Source of the DNA: NVTR01 sp036480115
Lineage (GTDB): Bacteria > Pseudomonadota > Alphaproteobacteria > Rhodobacterales > Rhodobacteraceae
Direction of reading: 5' to 3'
Assembly (NCBI GenBank): GCA_965224795.1
Contig: CBDDAE010000002.1
Span: 1 to 64,000 of the forward strand
DNA length: 64,000 nt
Positions 34,263-43,417 of this stretch are shown here, piece after piece (positions within the stretch are counted from its first letter, which is position 1; each line of letters starts with the position of its first letter). The position numbers were made by a program, and so were the translations under genes. Under the pieces are notes generated by a model. It searched no databases. It saw nothing but the letters and a program-made list of their open reading frames with translations, and had not been told where the DNA came from.

Positions 34263-35553
34263 CTTCTTCTTCCTTGGGAGCTTCGTCCCAATTGAATTCA
34301 GCGCCACATAGGGCGACAAAACGCAGTTTGGTTTCACCTATTCGGATAATATCGCCATTTGTCACTTCTTCGGTGCTTAAAACCGGCTTGTCGTTAAGGC
34401 GCACAAGATTTGCTTTGCCGCCATGACCTAGGAAAAATTCATGCTGTTCGCTATCGTAAGCTATGGCCGCATGATTATCGCGTGAAATGCTGGAATCACC
34501 GAAATCCAGTTTGATTGCCTGATCTTCGCCGCGTCCAATTTTGGAAACGCCGTTGAACAATGAAAATGCGTTGCCCAAACCTGGGCCTTCAATCACAACG
34601 ATCCAACCGACCGGAAAGCTAACCATGCTGGTGGGCACGACTTTGGTTTCCGCATCAAACGGGTTGGAATTCGTGCCATCAGAATGTTCAAAACCCAGCA
34701 AGCGAGTTTTCACCCGGCCGGCACGACGTCTGGCGCGACCGGCAGCGGGTGCTGGAACTTCAACAATCCGCGGTTTGGGTTCTGGCAAGACCTTTTCTGG
34801 TAGTGACAATATTAGCGGCTCATTGGGAGTAGGCTCAGGCACGTCCATTTTTTCTTCCGGCATAGCTGCGCCTCCTTGTTTCTCTGTAATTTCGATTGAT
34901 TCCTGGCTGTTTGCGCGGGGACGATTAATCCGGGGTCCGGCTGAAAATACACTGGGGCGATCAGTGGCAACCGGTTCGGGTGTTTGGGCGCTTTCGCTGG
35001 CTTGTTCCAGCGCATCGCCCTCTGCGTCCACCATCCGCTCGGCAAAAAATTTCATGTCAGGTTTAATTTCAGCCGCTTCCAAATCTTCTTCAAATTCTAA
35101 TTCATTCTTCTCTGGCGATTGATTCTGCGCTTCTGACATGTTCGCATCTTCGCTAAGTTCCGCCAGTTCATCATCCAGACGGGAAAAATCATCTTCAGTC
35201 ATCATGTCGGGTTGGGATAGGTCTTGATCCCCAACGTTTGCTTCCAAAGGAGTTTCTTCTGGATTTACTTCATCCTGATCCGGGTCTTTGATCTCATCAA
35301 TCAGATCTTCGAAATTTGAAACCTGTCCCAAATGCTCGCCATCAGAACCAGCATTGTCCTCTAGCTCATTTTCCCTTTCAGATTCTGACTGTAGGCCCTT
35401 CAGCTTGGATTGAATGGATGCCAGGCTGTTAATGACGGCTTCATTTTCAGCCTCATCTGCCTCCACATCGTCGATCATTGCTGCGACGTCCTCAATATTG
35501 ACCGTGTCATCCTCTGGTGATTTTCCGGATATCATCTGTTTAATAAATTTCAT
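34243..35553 (-). CDS. FHA-domain protein with a long acidic N-terminal region
   Basis: A 436-residue soluble protein. Residues 1-310 are low-complexity and strongly acidic, with many Ser/Thr-Pro or Glu-flanked sites. A canonical FHA domain occupies about 317-413: SKIGRGED with the phosphothreonine-binding GR at 340-341, SSISRDNHAAI with Ser/Arg/His at 355-361, and NLVRLND. FHA domains bind phosphothreonine, so this is probably the adaptor that reads the kinase's output. Its ATG overlaps the kinase stop by four bases (ATGA), and its end overlaps the phosphatase start. Confidence 0.9.
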   Translation of the reverse strand: MKFIKQMISGKSPEDDTVNIEDVAAMIDDVEADEAENEAVINSLASIQSKLKGLQSESERENELEDNAGSDGEHLGQVSNFEDLIDEIKDPDQDEVNPEETPLEANVGDQDLSQPDMMTEDDFSRLDDELAELSEDANMSEAQNQSPEKNELEFEEDLEAAEIKPDMKFFAERMVDAEGDALEQASESAQTPEPVATDRPSVFSAGPRINRPRANSQESIEITEKQGGAAMPEEKMDVPEPTPNEPLILSLPEKVLPEPKPRIVEVPAPAAGRARRRAGRVKTRLLGFEHSDGTNSNPFDAETKVVPTSMVSFPVGWIVVIEGPGLGNAFSLFNGVSKIGRGEDQAIKLDFGDSSISRDNHAAIAYDSEQHEFFLGHGGKANLVRLNDKPVLSTEEVTNGDIIRIGETKLRFVALCGAEFNWDEAPKEEEDDASNT

Positions 35554-36971
35554 GGGTTTGCCTTTCCTGATTTTGTCGGTTTTTGCCGTTTAGCGGGCCA
35601 AATTCGGTTGCGCTCGGTTTGACCATTGTTGGATATTTTGAACCATTTTCGACGGCTGGATTTCTCAATGCTATGTTCCGTCTCCGGGACAGTGCCGGAC
35701 GGTTCTGCATTTGGTTCCGTAACTGAAATTGGCTCTTGATTTTTGACGTTGCGAAGCCGTTCGGCACGATCAATTTTGCCTTTGTTTAGCACGCGTGACA
35801 CCGAAATTTTCACTGGTCTTTTGGATGGTTCATCTTCGGGTTCAGCATCCATTGCCAATTCCCGGGCAATATCGGCAAATTTTTCCCGCAGCTTGGATAC
35901 CGGAACGGCTTTTTCAACAGCTTCTGGCTTTTCCACTGTGGTTTCGATCGCCTTTTCAACGGCGATATTGGTCTCGGTCACCAATTGCGAAATAGTTTGG
36001 TCAAATTCGGCGTCCGAGACGGGTACAACCGAGGTTTCTACCGGTGTTCCCTGTTCAAATGCATGAAGCCATTCCTGAGCAGATTGAAAACGATCCTTGG
36101 GGAAAATACTCATGGCTTTATCAATTGCTGCCAAAAAATCTGGTCTGTAACCGATCACATGCTGAGAAATTGGTTCGTAGGGATCGGGCTTTTGCTCGGC
36201 TATGGCTGCCAGTCTTGATTGACTATGGGGCGGCGTCATACCCGCCATCAAGTGGTAGATACTGGCCGCCAGGGCATACAAATCACTAAACGGACCCTGA
36301 TCACTACCCGATATATAAAATTCTTGCGGCGAGTACCCGTCTTTTACCACCAAAAGGGCGGACATCGCGCGGCTTGTTTTTGTTGCCTCTTCGCGGGCAG
36401 CACCAAAATCTATCAACACAGGATTACCTGTTACATCAATCAGGATATTGTCCGGCGAGATGTCGCGGTGCAAAATATTTTGGCTGTGCATAAACCCGAC
36501 CGCATCCAAAATTTTGACTAATATTTTATGTAAAGCATCCGGAGTAATGCGACGTGCATTTTCCTCAATGATGTCCAGCATATCAAGACCATCAACGAAG
36601 TCCAAAGCCATATAGGCGGTTTCATTATCTTCAAAAACCTGATGCACACCAACTATGTTTGGGTGTCTAAGTTTGGCCAGTTGACGGGCTTCTTGTAGAA
36701 AAAGCCGCACGATTGAACGAAAATCTTTTTGGTGCGCACGGGATCTGGCACGCACATTGTTTTCAGCGCGGGTACAAACAGATGCCGGAAAACACTCCTT
36801 AATTACCACAGTTCGTTCCAGGCTATCCTTGGCCAGGTAAGTCATACCAAAGCCGCCACTGTTCAGAAAACCTTCTATAACGAACTGGCCTTGCAACAGG
36901 GTTGTACCCGGCTGCAATTCGTCGGTGAATTCACCGTCGCCCATCTCGTCTTTTGCAACTACAGTGCTCAT
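35550..36971 (-). CDS. Cytosolic serine/threonine protein kinase
   Basis: A 473-residue Hanks-type kinase. The glycine loop LNSGGFGMTY is at 36-45, the ATP lysine in VIKE at 58, helix-C Glu at about 94, the catalytic HRDISPDN at 168-175 and DFG at 188-190. The kinase domain ends near residue 315. The rest is a disordered, charged tail (many Glu, Lys and Pro) with no membrane segment seen, unlike PknB/PrkC receptors. Having HRDIS rather than HRDLK is common in bacterial family members tied to secretion or stress systems. It is the first gene of the operon, which suggests that it sets the signal. Confidence 0.92.
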   Translation of the reverse strand: MSTVVAKDEMGDGEFTDELQPGTTLLQGQFVIEGFLNSGGFGMTYLAKDSLERTVVIKECFPASVCTRAENNVRARSRAHQKDFRSIVRLFLQEARQLAKLRHPNIVGVHQVFEDNETAYMALDFVDGLDMLDIIEENARRITPDALHKILVKILDAVGFMHSQNILHRDISPDNILIDVTGNPVLIDFGAAREEATKTSRAMSALLVVKDGYSPQEFYISGSDQGPFSDLYALAASIYHLMAGMTPPHSQSRLAAIAEQKPDPYEPISQHVIGYRPDFLAAIDKAMSIFPKDRFQSAQEWLHAFEQGTPVETSVVPVSDAEFDQTISQLVTETNIAVEKAIETTVEKPEAVEKAVPVSKLREKFADIARELAMDAEPEDEPSKRPVKISVSRVLNKGKIDRAERLRNVKNQEPISVTEPNAEPSGTVPETEHSIEKSSRRKWFKISNNGQTERNRIWPAKRQKPTKSGKANP

Positions 36972-37360
36972 TTACCGCCCAACCTAGTGGTGGCCCAGTG
37001 TCCAACGCCAAACAAATGGCTCCACGCCTATTGGGATAATTGCTTAGTAGTTTGTCATAAAAATGGTGGGCTTGGGCGTAGGGCAGTCACAATTGTGGCT
37101 AAATTATGGGCCCTTCAGCCACAATTGAAAGGTGACTTTGACTGTCACAGATCATTGGGTTTTTTTCAATTAGGTTGAATTCTTGCAGTATCAATCCGGT
37201 AGGTGGGTCGCAAAAAGTGAATTTTATCTTTCTCTTTGCGCTGGCCAGGTTCACCTGCTCAAGAATTTCATTTCTACCAACTACTTTCCAAGCTTTTCAA
37301 CCTCAATGGAATTGCTTCAGATCAATCCCCAAGTAACTTGTCAAAGCTTTGGCTGGTATA
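36972..37360. other. Intergenic region upstream of the kinase operon, 389 bases
   Basis: This gap holds the promoter of the kinase operon and the 3' end of the GT2 gene, both on the minus strand. Apart from the inverted repeat at 37090-37127 I see no RNA gene, repeat or convincing coding frame. Short open frames here have no ribosome sites. Confidence 0.4.
37090..37127. promoter_or_regulatory. 11-base perfect inverted repeat upstream of the kinase gene
   Basis: CAATTGTGGCT (37090-37100) and AGCCACAATTG (37117-37127) are perfect complements around a 16-base spacer, and the left arm overlaps the palindrome CACAATTGTG (37088-37097). It lies about 120-155 bases before the kinase start. There is no T-run on either side, so a classical terminator for the GT2 gene is less likely than a repressor or activator site. 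Confidence 0.45.
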
Positions 37361-39334
37361 TCAGGCGCTATCCATTATCTGTTCAGGCGCGTTTAAGTCC
37401 ACCCGAGCATGCCATTCTAATACGAACGCCTTTTTTGGTCTGAACGAAACAAATTCGCCATTTCGAACCAGCCTTAGGCGGTGCCGCTCTTTTGTAGAAC
37501 TTCCTATGGTTCGTTTCATGGTCGACAATTGAAATTCTAGTTGTGAACTATCGGATACCCACTCGGAGGGCGCATTTGCAGCTGATACACTATGGGCTAC
37601 AGATCGAACAAATTGCGGCGCAGTATTTGGCATTGAGTATCCGGGCTGTAGGAATTCAGGCTTTGAGATCGAATTAGCCCAAAGATTATCCATAGGAACC
37701 CTATTAGGTACACGCAGGTGTAGTTCTAATGTCGTATCTTCGGGTACAGCACTTTCTGCGGGCAATTTGAAAGCAACAATTTTCAAAACCACAAACAGAT
37801 AATACAAGCCCAACAAAAATATGGGCGTGAAATCCAAAACCGACCAGGTTGCCATGAAATATAGGGAACCAGCTACCCAAATTATCGCCGGAATAAAATT
37901 GAAGATGAATACGCTCGAGCGAAATATCAAATAACTGTTGTCTTTCTTTTGCGACACAACGCCTGTGGGTTGCCACTCCATCGCAGTTCCAAAAATTTTA
38001 TCCTTGAGGGCCATAAGATGCGCCCAGCCATAAACCACCCGCACTGACGCTGCTTCGATGCCATATGGCACTTTGTGCCATCTAGGCAAAATCACATGCA
38101 TATAAAGAAACGACGGAAATATCAGCAGGTAGTTCGCAGCCCTAATTTCTTCCGGTAAAACGAACAACATGATCAATGGAATTACCGGTGTAAACATCGC
38201 GTAAATCGCTGTGTGGATATAGTAGAAAAATCCAGTGGCAAAACATAATCTTGAATTAATTGGTAATTTGGTTTCCCAGAATTTCTGCGATGTCATCAGG
38301 CTCATTGAGCCCATACACCACCGGTATTGTTGCTTGAAAAATGATTTTAATTCAGATGGACACAGGCCCTTTGCCAGAACAAGCGGTACATATAAAAGGT
38401 TCCAGCCCTTATTCCTAAGTTCAAAGCCGGTATGCACATCTTCGGAATGTTCGATAAGGGCGGTGCCACCAATCTCATTCAATGCGGCCCGGCGGTAAAG
38501 GGCATTACTGCCAACACAAATTGCTCCATCATGGGATTGTCTGGACACTTGAACAACACGGTAAAACAGCTCCTGAACAGCACCTGCGCCCCGTTCAAGC
38601 CAGTTTTGCGAGTTGCTAAAGCCAAAGTATTGCGGAGACTGCACGATCCCTAGACGTGGCTGTTTGTCAAAATAGGGTAGTAATTCATTCAAAAAATCAT
38701 GGCGTGGTCGAAAATCGGCATCAAAAATAGCGATAAAATCGCCATCAGTTCGTTCAAAACCATGTCTCAGATTGCCAGCTTTTTTGAACCAACCTTTGTT
38801 TGGTCTAGCATAGTATTGAAACATAAAGGCTTCTGCCAAACTCTCAACATCGGCGCTGTGGGCGTCATCCAAACAGTGTACTTTCACCTGCCCCGGATAC
38901 GCCCGTTGCATCTCAAGTACACCTTGCCAGGTATTCGCAAGAATATCGATTTTTTCGCCGCAGGTTGGCAAAAAAACATCGACGGAAGGATAATTCGCCG
39001 GAGCCCAAGCCTTTACCATCTTTTGGTGGGACTTGTGGTCAAAATCCTTAGGGAAAAGGTTGATCTTAACGGAAACTAAAAAGTAGATTACGGTATAGGC
39101 CAATAAGATAAAAAGCGGATACATCCATTCTCTTTGGCTAAAAAGCCTAAAGGTGCTTAGCGTAATACATACAAAGCCAAATATCGAAAACAGTGTCAGG
39201 ATGTTCACATGCCGCGACAGAAAGGCGTACTTTTCTTTGTTGTCGGGAGACGCAGGCAAATCCACAGCCTGACTAGCCGCGCCAAAATCGAAGATTCGAT
39301 AGTTGCGAAAGATTTTCCCCAAAATGTCGTACAT
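37361..39334 (-). CDS. Cellulose-synthase-like GT2 membrane glycosyltransferase
   Basis: A 657-residue processive-type transferase. Two hydrophobic segments near residues 45-90 precede the catalytic domain with FLPTCGE, FDADFRP (DxD), SEDVHTGF and QQYRWCMGS (QxxRW), followed by about five hydrophobic segments. This is the layout of BcsA-type synthases making beta-linked polysaccharide. A PilZ-like end is not obvious; the C terminus has LRLVRNGEF-type strands instead. No bcsB or bcsZ is adjacent. I chose the ATG at 39334; a frame 40 codons longer lacks a ribosome site. The gene stands alone, unlike operonic cellulose genes. Confidence 0.82.
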   Translation of the reverse strand: MYDILGKIFRNYRIFDFGAASQAVDLPASPDNKEKYAFLSRHVNILTLFSIFGFVCITLSTFRLFSQREWMYPLFILLAYTVIYFLVSVKINLFPKDFDHKSHQKMVKAWAPANYPSVDVFLPTCGEKIDILANTWQGVLEMQRAYPGQVKVHCLDDAHSADVESLAEAFMFQYYARPNKGWFKKAGNLRHGFERTDGDFIAIFDADFRPRHDFLNELLPYFDKQPRLGIVQSPQYFGFSNSQNWLERGAGAVQELFYRVVQVSRQSHDGAICVGSNALYRRAALNEIGGTALIEHSEDVHTGFELRNKGWNLLYVPLVLAKGLCPSELKSFFKQQYRWCMGSMSLMTSQKFWETKLPINSRLCFATGFFYYIHTAIYAMFTPVIPLIMLFVLPEEIRAANYLLIFPSFLYMHVILPRWHKVPYGIEAASVRVVYGWAHLMALKDKIFGTAMEWQPTGVVSQKKDNSYLIFRSSVFIFNFIPAIIWVAGSLYFMATWSVLDFTPIFLLGLYYLFVVLKIVAFKLPAESAVPEDTTLELHLRVPNRVPMDNLWANSISKPEFLQPGYSMPNTAPQFVRSVAHSVSAANAPSEWVSDSSQLEFQLSTMKRTIGSSTKERHRLRLVRNGEFVSFRPKKAFVLEWHARVDLNAPEQIMDSA

Positions 39335-39763
39335 CTCAACCCCAGTTCGCGTTAACAGACACCATACGTCACCTACCGACGTACAGCGTCGTGAAAACAG
39401 AGTGCTTTCTCTATGTCCGATGCAACAACAATGGAACCAATTTATAGAGAACATTCGAATAACAGCATATTTTCGCTCAGAAATCTAATAATTTGCGCAC
39501 CCATTCGCCTATTGTCTCCGAAAGTGGTGCTAATACCTAGGCGCACCGACTGATGGATCAGTGTCTTCAATAATTCCTTTTCCCTTGCACTCGTGTTTTT
39601 TGTCCAAAAACTGCGTATACGTTTGGGGAACCATAACTCGGTTTCATATCCCAGTATTTCGGGTCATGTCAGTTCTGTTTTGCTCGCACAAAGAACGGCA
39701 TCATCATTTTGGCATCCACTGGCACCAAACAACTGATTAAAAACTATTTTTACAATTACTATG
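39335..39763. other. Intergenic region, 429 bases
   Basis: This region contains the presumed promoter of the GT2 gene and the downstream flank of tRNA-Ser. It is AT-rich. I see no convincing protein frame, terminator hairpin, repeat or second RNA gene in it. Confidence 0.4.
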
Positions 39764-39853
39764 TGGCGGACAGACAGGGATTCGAACCCTGGAGACGGTC
39801 ACCCGCCTACACACTTTCCAGGCGTGCGCCTTCGACCACTCGGCCACCTGTCC
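39764..39853 (-). tRNA. tRNA-Ser (anticodon GGA)
   Basis: Read on the minus strand, the 90-base gene starts GGACAGGTGGCCGAG and ends with CTGTCCG followed by an encoded CCA. The anticodon loop is CTGGAAA, giving GGA, which reads UCC/UCU serine codons. A GGTTCGAATCC T-arm and a long variable arm, typical of serine tRNAs, are present. Acceptor, D, anticodon and T stems pair. Confidence 0.95.
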
Positions 39854-39897
39854 GTGGCGGTGCTTCTAGCTGTCGTTTTGCATCGGCGCAAGGCTGC

Positions 39898-40272
39898 TCA
39901 CTTGTTGGCCAGCCAAATTCTTGCAAACCCGACCATCAGGAAAAATTCCAGGGCAACCACACCCCAGGTTAAACCGCCCGCAAACCCACGCATTATTTCA
40001 CCCAATCCTAAGAACGCGAAGGCGCCTGTCATTACAGCAACCCCTAAACAAACAGCATTTCGGGTCGGTGAATGCGCAGCGTTGCGCATGGTCCAAAGCA
40101 ATACACAAAACCCTAAAAATAAGACTGCAACACGACGCGATAGGAAATCTGCAACAAGACCCCCATCATCAATGCTAAATATCCAATAAACCAACCCCGG
40201 AAACAGGCCATACATTAGTGTCAGTGACCCGGCAATACTGGCCGACAATGTTGCCATAAATTTGAAAGACAT
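39898..40272 (-). CDS. Small four-helix membrane protein of unknown function
   Basis: A 124-residue protein with four hydrophobic segments: about 8-30, 46-62, 75-93 and 101-120. There are no obvious catalytic residues and I do not recognise the family. The start has GGGAAC just upstream. It lies between tRNA-Ser and the AlaX gene, 41 bases downstream of AlaX on the same strand, and could belong to the same transcript. Confidence 0.65.
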   Translation of the reverse strand: MSFKFMATLSASIAGSLTLMYGLFPGLVYWIFSIDDGGLVADFLSRRVAVLFLGFCVLLWTMRNAAHSPTRNAVCLGVAVMTGAFAFLGLGEIMRGFAGGLTWGVVALEFFLMVGFARIWLANK

Positions 40273-40313
40273 GTTCCCTCGTGCGATAATTTCGACAGGT
40301 TCGGCAGGTTCGA

Positions 40314-41045
40314 TTAAGCAGCTTCTTTTTTATCAATATGCAGATAAATACGGCGGTTTTGGCGACCTTTATTTTGGATCTTTCCTACTCGCAAACGACC
40401 AATTTCGCCCGTTCTGGCGACATGCGTACCGCCACAGGGCTGAAAATCAATCCTTTGCTCATCTTTGCCAATGGCAATTAGCCTGATCCTGCCCTGACCC
40501 ATTGGCGGAGCGACGGACATGGTTTTCACCAACCCTGGATCAGCACGCAACTGAGCGTCCGATATCCAGCTTTCATGCACCGACAAATCGCGGACAACCA
40601 TATCATTTAGCGCGGCTTCCAATGCTTTCTTGTCAACTACTGCCTCTGGCATAGAAAAATCCAGCCGGCCCTTTCCTGTGCTGATTGATCCGCCTGAAAC
40701 CGGCATCGCCACAGCGACCGACAAAAGATGCAGCGCAGTATGAACCTGCATGTGGCTAAAACGGCGGTCCCAATCCAGAACCTGGGTCACTTCGGTCCCG
40801 ACAGGCGGTAAAATTTCGGGTGCTCCGGGTAGCAGAATTATTTCCTGATCATCGCCCTTCATAGTTGTCGCGACCGGTAAGGTGTTACCAAGCCATTCAA
40901 GTTTGCCACCATCTCCCGGTTGACCGCCCCCGGTTGGGTAAAAAATTGACTGATCCAATATGACGCCGCCTTCGGGCGAATGGCGTATCACCACCGCCTT
41001 CGCTTGGGTCAGGTAGGCGTTTTGATGAAAGGTTTTCTCGGTCAT
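40314..41045 (-). CDS. Alanyl-tRNA editing protein AlaX
   Basis: A 243-residue free-standing editing enzyme that hydrolyses mischarged Ser- or Gly-tRNA(Ala). FYPTGGGQPGDGG near residue 40 is the conserved glycine motif; the zinc site is HTALH together with PCGGTHVARTGEIG. Length fits the two-domain AlaX-M type. Its ATG overlaps the stop of the mechanosensitive channel gene by one base (TAATG), so translation is coupled. Confidence 0.9.
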   Translation of the reverse strand: MTEKTFHQNAYLTQAKAVVIRHSPEGGVILDQSIFYPTGGGQPGDGGKLEWLGNTLPVATTMKGDDQEIILLPGAPEILPPVGTEVTQVLDWDRRFSHMQVHTALHLLSVAVAMPVSGGSISTGKGRLDFSMPEAVVDKKALEAALNDMVVRDLSVHESWISDAQLRADPGLVKTMSVAPPMGQGRIRLIAIGKDEQRIDFQPCGGTHVARTGEIGRLRVGKIQNKGRQNRRIYLHIDKKEAA

Positions 41046-43417
41046 TATGCCTTAGCCTTTGATCCTCTGGTCGGTTTGGCGATTGGTTGCAGCGTCTCAG
41101 GATTGCGCAACCAGACATCGCGCTGAGCAAAGGGGATTTCAATACCGTCTTCGACAAATCTGCGCGCGATTTCGTGGTGAATATCACTTTTAACCGTCAG
41201 GATAAAATTCACATCTCGCAAAATAGCTCTGATCTGAAAATCCAGGCTGTCAGCGCCAAAATTCACCAGGTGAACTGACGGCGGTGGATTGAGCGAAACC
41301 ATGGGATGGGCCGCTGCAATTTCCAACAATAGTTCCTGTACCTGCTGGGTATCGCTGCCATAGGCCACGCCAACTGAAATAACCGCGCGCCCAATCAGGT
41401 TTCCACGTGTATAATTTGTAACTGCGCCTGACACCAAATCTGCATTAGGGATGATTACATCTGTACGGTCAAAAGTTTCTATCCGGGTTGAACGCACTGA
41501 AATGTCGCGCACGGTGCCAGAATGACTGCCGACCTCTATCCAATCACCTTCGGCAATGGGGCGTTCAATTAGTAAAATAATTCCGGCAACAAAGTTGGAT
41601 ACAATGTTTTGCAATCCAAACCCGATCCCCACCGACAACGCCCCGGCAACAATGGCAAGCGAAGACAGATCAATACCGGCCGTGGTGATTGCTATTAGCG
41701 CCGCCAAAAATATGCCAACATAACCAACACCAGACAAAATAGCGGTTTGCCCGCCCGGATCAATTGAGGTTTTCGGCAAAACTGATGTGCGCAGGGTGGA
41801 TTGGAAAAGTCGGGTTAACATATAGCCAATAACAAAAACGATGGCGAATGTCAGGAAATCTGTGGGCGAAATCCGAGTCTCACCCAATTGGTAGCCTTCA
41901 CGAAAGCGGGACCAAATTTCAGTCAGGTCAGACTGGCGCGCGCCCCAAACCAGTGCAAAAAGCGGCAATGAAGCCAATACAAGAATAAAGCTTACCAGAA
42001 TAGGGATCAGCGATTCACGTGCCGAAACTTCGTCTCTTCCAGTCAGCAGACCAAATACATCGCGCAAGACCCCTGATAAAATGATAACCAGGGCCAATAG
42101 ACCAAGTGACAAGATTGTTGGAAAAATCACGGCCACCGCGCCGGTGAAAAATCCAATAGCCGCCGCTACTGGAGCGCCAATTCCAATCACAATAAGTGCG
42201 TTACCTAAAATGTCTGTGGTTCGGTTTCTAAAGCTCCAATCTGGTGCGGTATTTCCATCAGTTGCTTTTACACTATTGCGCAATATCCGGCCAAGTCGGT
42301 AAAGCAGCCACCCGGCCAATAAAATAAACGGAAAATGCAAAACAATCCGCGACCCCTGGCTATAACCTTCAAAATCAACCAGTTGACCCATCAGCCGATT
42401 GCCACCCCATAGCAGCCCCAAGCCGCCGGCAGAGCGCCGAACCTTTTGCGCGGAAGTCTCTGCTATTTGCAGAAAACTAAACTGCACCTCGTGGCGTGGC
42501 AGCAAGCGAAGAACCAACCAGCGAGCGCCAAAAAATGCCAGCCCGATTGGAACCAGTGCATCCGCAATTAATTGGCCACGAAAGCCCAGCAATCCCGTTG
42601 AAAACAACGCCTGCACGAAGGCATATATTCCAATGCTCGGTATAATCACCTGTCCCAATGACACCAGAAAGCCACGCACACCGGCATTCACACCCGACGA
42701 GGTAGCCCGCACATAATCCGTAATTTGCACCATCCAATGGCGACCGCGCATAAGCAGTACAAATGCCACCAATAAGTAGGCCAAAGTTTTTACAAGATTT
42801 TCGCGCAAACGCTCTTGTAAAACCCTTGATCCCCAGGCGGTGACCACTTCGGACTTGGCCCCGGAAATACTGGCGGATATATCGCGTAAAGCGGTTGGCC
42901 AAAGCGTTGGATTTAGTGGCGAAGGCTTTAGTTCAAACAGGCGCGCAGCCTGGCGATCACGAATAATCGCATCGGTTTCACCAATTAGGCCATCTGCCCG
43001 GCTGTGGGCCTCTTCTGCTTGCCTTTTCGGGGCTTCCAATGTTGCCAGCAGTTCGTCAAGCTCTTGGCGACGCTGCGCCAGTTGTTCTGGTTCGGTTTCA
43101 CCATTTTCCGGGGCTGGCCCAAGCGCTTGTATCTGGTTTTTAAGTGTAGATATCCGCGCCAGGTTAATATCCTGGGCCGCAAGAAACACATCGCGCCAGG
43201 TGGCCAGATCTTCGCGCAATTCCTCAAGTGCTGAATCAGATGCGCGGCCTGCTTGCGTTGCGTTTTCAGCCCTAAGTGCCACCGCTTCCCAGTTGTCATA
43301 GTCTGGTGCGGCATCAATACCCTGTGCAACAGAGGCCATTGAAGAAACGCCAGCCGGCAACATGTCAGAAAAAACTAGCAACAGAGAAAGGCATAAGATC
43401 ACCGGAAAATATCGCAT
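41045..43417 (-). CDS. Large MscS-family mechanosensitive channel (DUF3772/MscK-like)
   Basis: A 790-residue inner-membrane protein. A signal peptide (about 1-35) is followed by a periplasmic coiled-coil-rich region to about residue 200 (LEELREDLATW, QLAQRRQELDELLATL), then about ten hydrophobic segments, and the MscS core with GFGLQNIVSNFVAGI pore helix, ERPIAEGDWIEVG and the NADLVSGAVTN beta domain. It would open under membrane tension. It is embedded between cysK (one-base overlap) and alaX (one-base overlap). Confidence 0.88.
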   Translation of the reverse strand: MRYFPVILCLSLLLVFSDMLPAGVSSMASVAQGIDAAPDYDNWEAVALRAENATQAGRASDSALEELREDLATWRDVFLAAQDINLARISTLKNQIQALGPAPENGETEPEQLAQRRQELDELLATLEAPKRQAEEAHSRADGLIGETDAIIRDRQAARLFELKPSPLNPTLWPTALRDISASISGAKSEVVTAWGSRVLQERLRENLVKTLAYLLVAFVLLMRGRHWMVQITDYVRATSSGVNAGVRGFLVSLGQVIIPSIGIYAFVQALFSTGLLGFRGQLIADALVPIGLAFFGARWLVLRLLPRHEVQFSFLQIAETSAQKVRRSAGGLGLLWGGNRLMGQLVDFEGYSQGSRIVLHFPFILLAGWLLYRLGRILRNSVKATDGNTAPDWSFRNRTTDILGNALIVIGIGAPVAAAIGFFTGAVAVIFPTILSLGLLALVIILSGVLRDVFGLLTGRDEVSARESLIPILVSFILVLASLPLFALVWGARQSDLTEIWSRFREGYQLGETRISPTDFLTFAIVFVIGYMLTRLFQSTLRTSVLPKTSIDPGGQTAILSGVGYVGIFLAALIAITTAGIDLSSLAIVAGALSVGIGFGLQNIVSNFVAGIILLIERPIAEGDWIEVGSHSGTVRDISVRSTRIETFDRTDVIIPNADLVSGAVTNYTRGNLIGRAVISVGVAYGSDTQQVQELLLEIAAAHPMVSLNPPPSVHLVNFGADSLDFQIRAILRDVNFILTVKSDIHHEIARRFVEDGIEIPFAQRDVWLRNPETLQPIAKPTRGSKAKA

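Noticed and set aside
27576..36971. A type VI secretion regulatory cluster
   Set aside because: Kinase, PP2C and FHA are present, but no Tss structural genes (sheath, baseplate, TssM-like) occur in the window, and GTPases plus a roadblock protein are not part of that pathway.
39764..39853. An integration (att) site at the tRNA-Ser 3' end
   Set aside because: No integrase is nearby and I could not find a second copy of the tRNA 3' end in the window.
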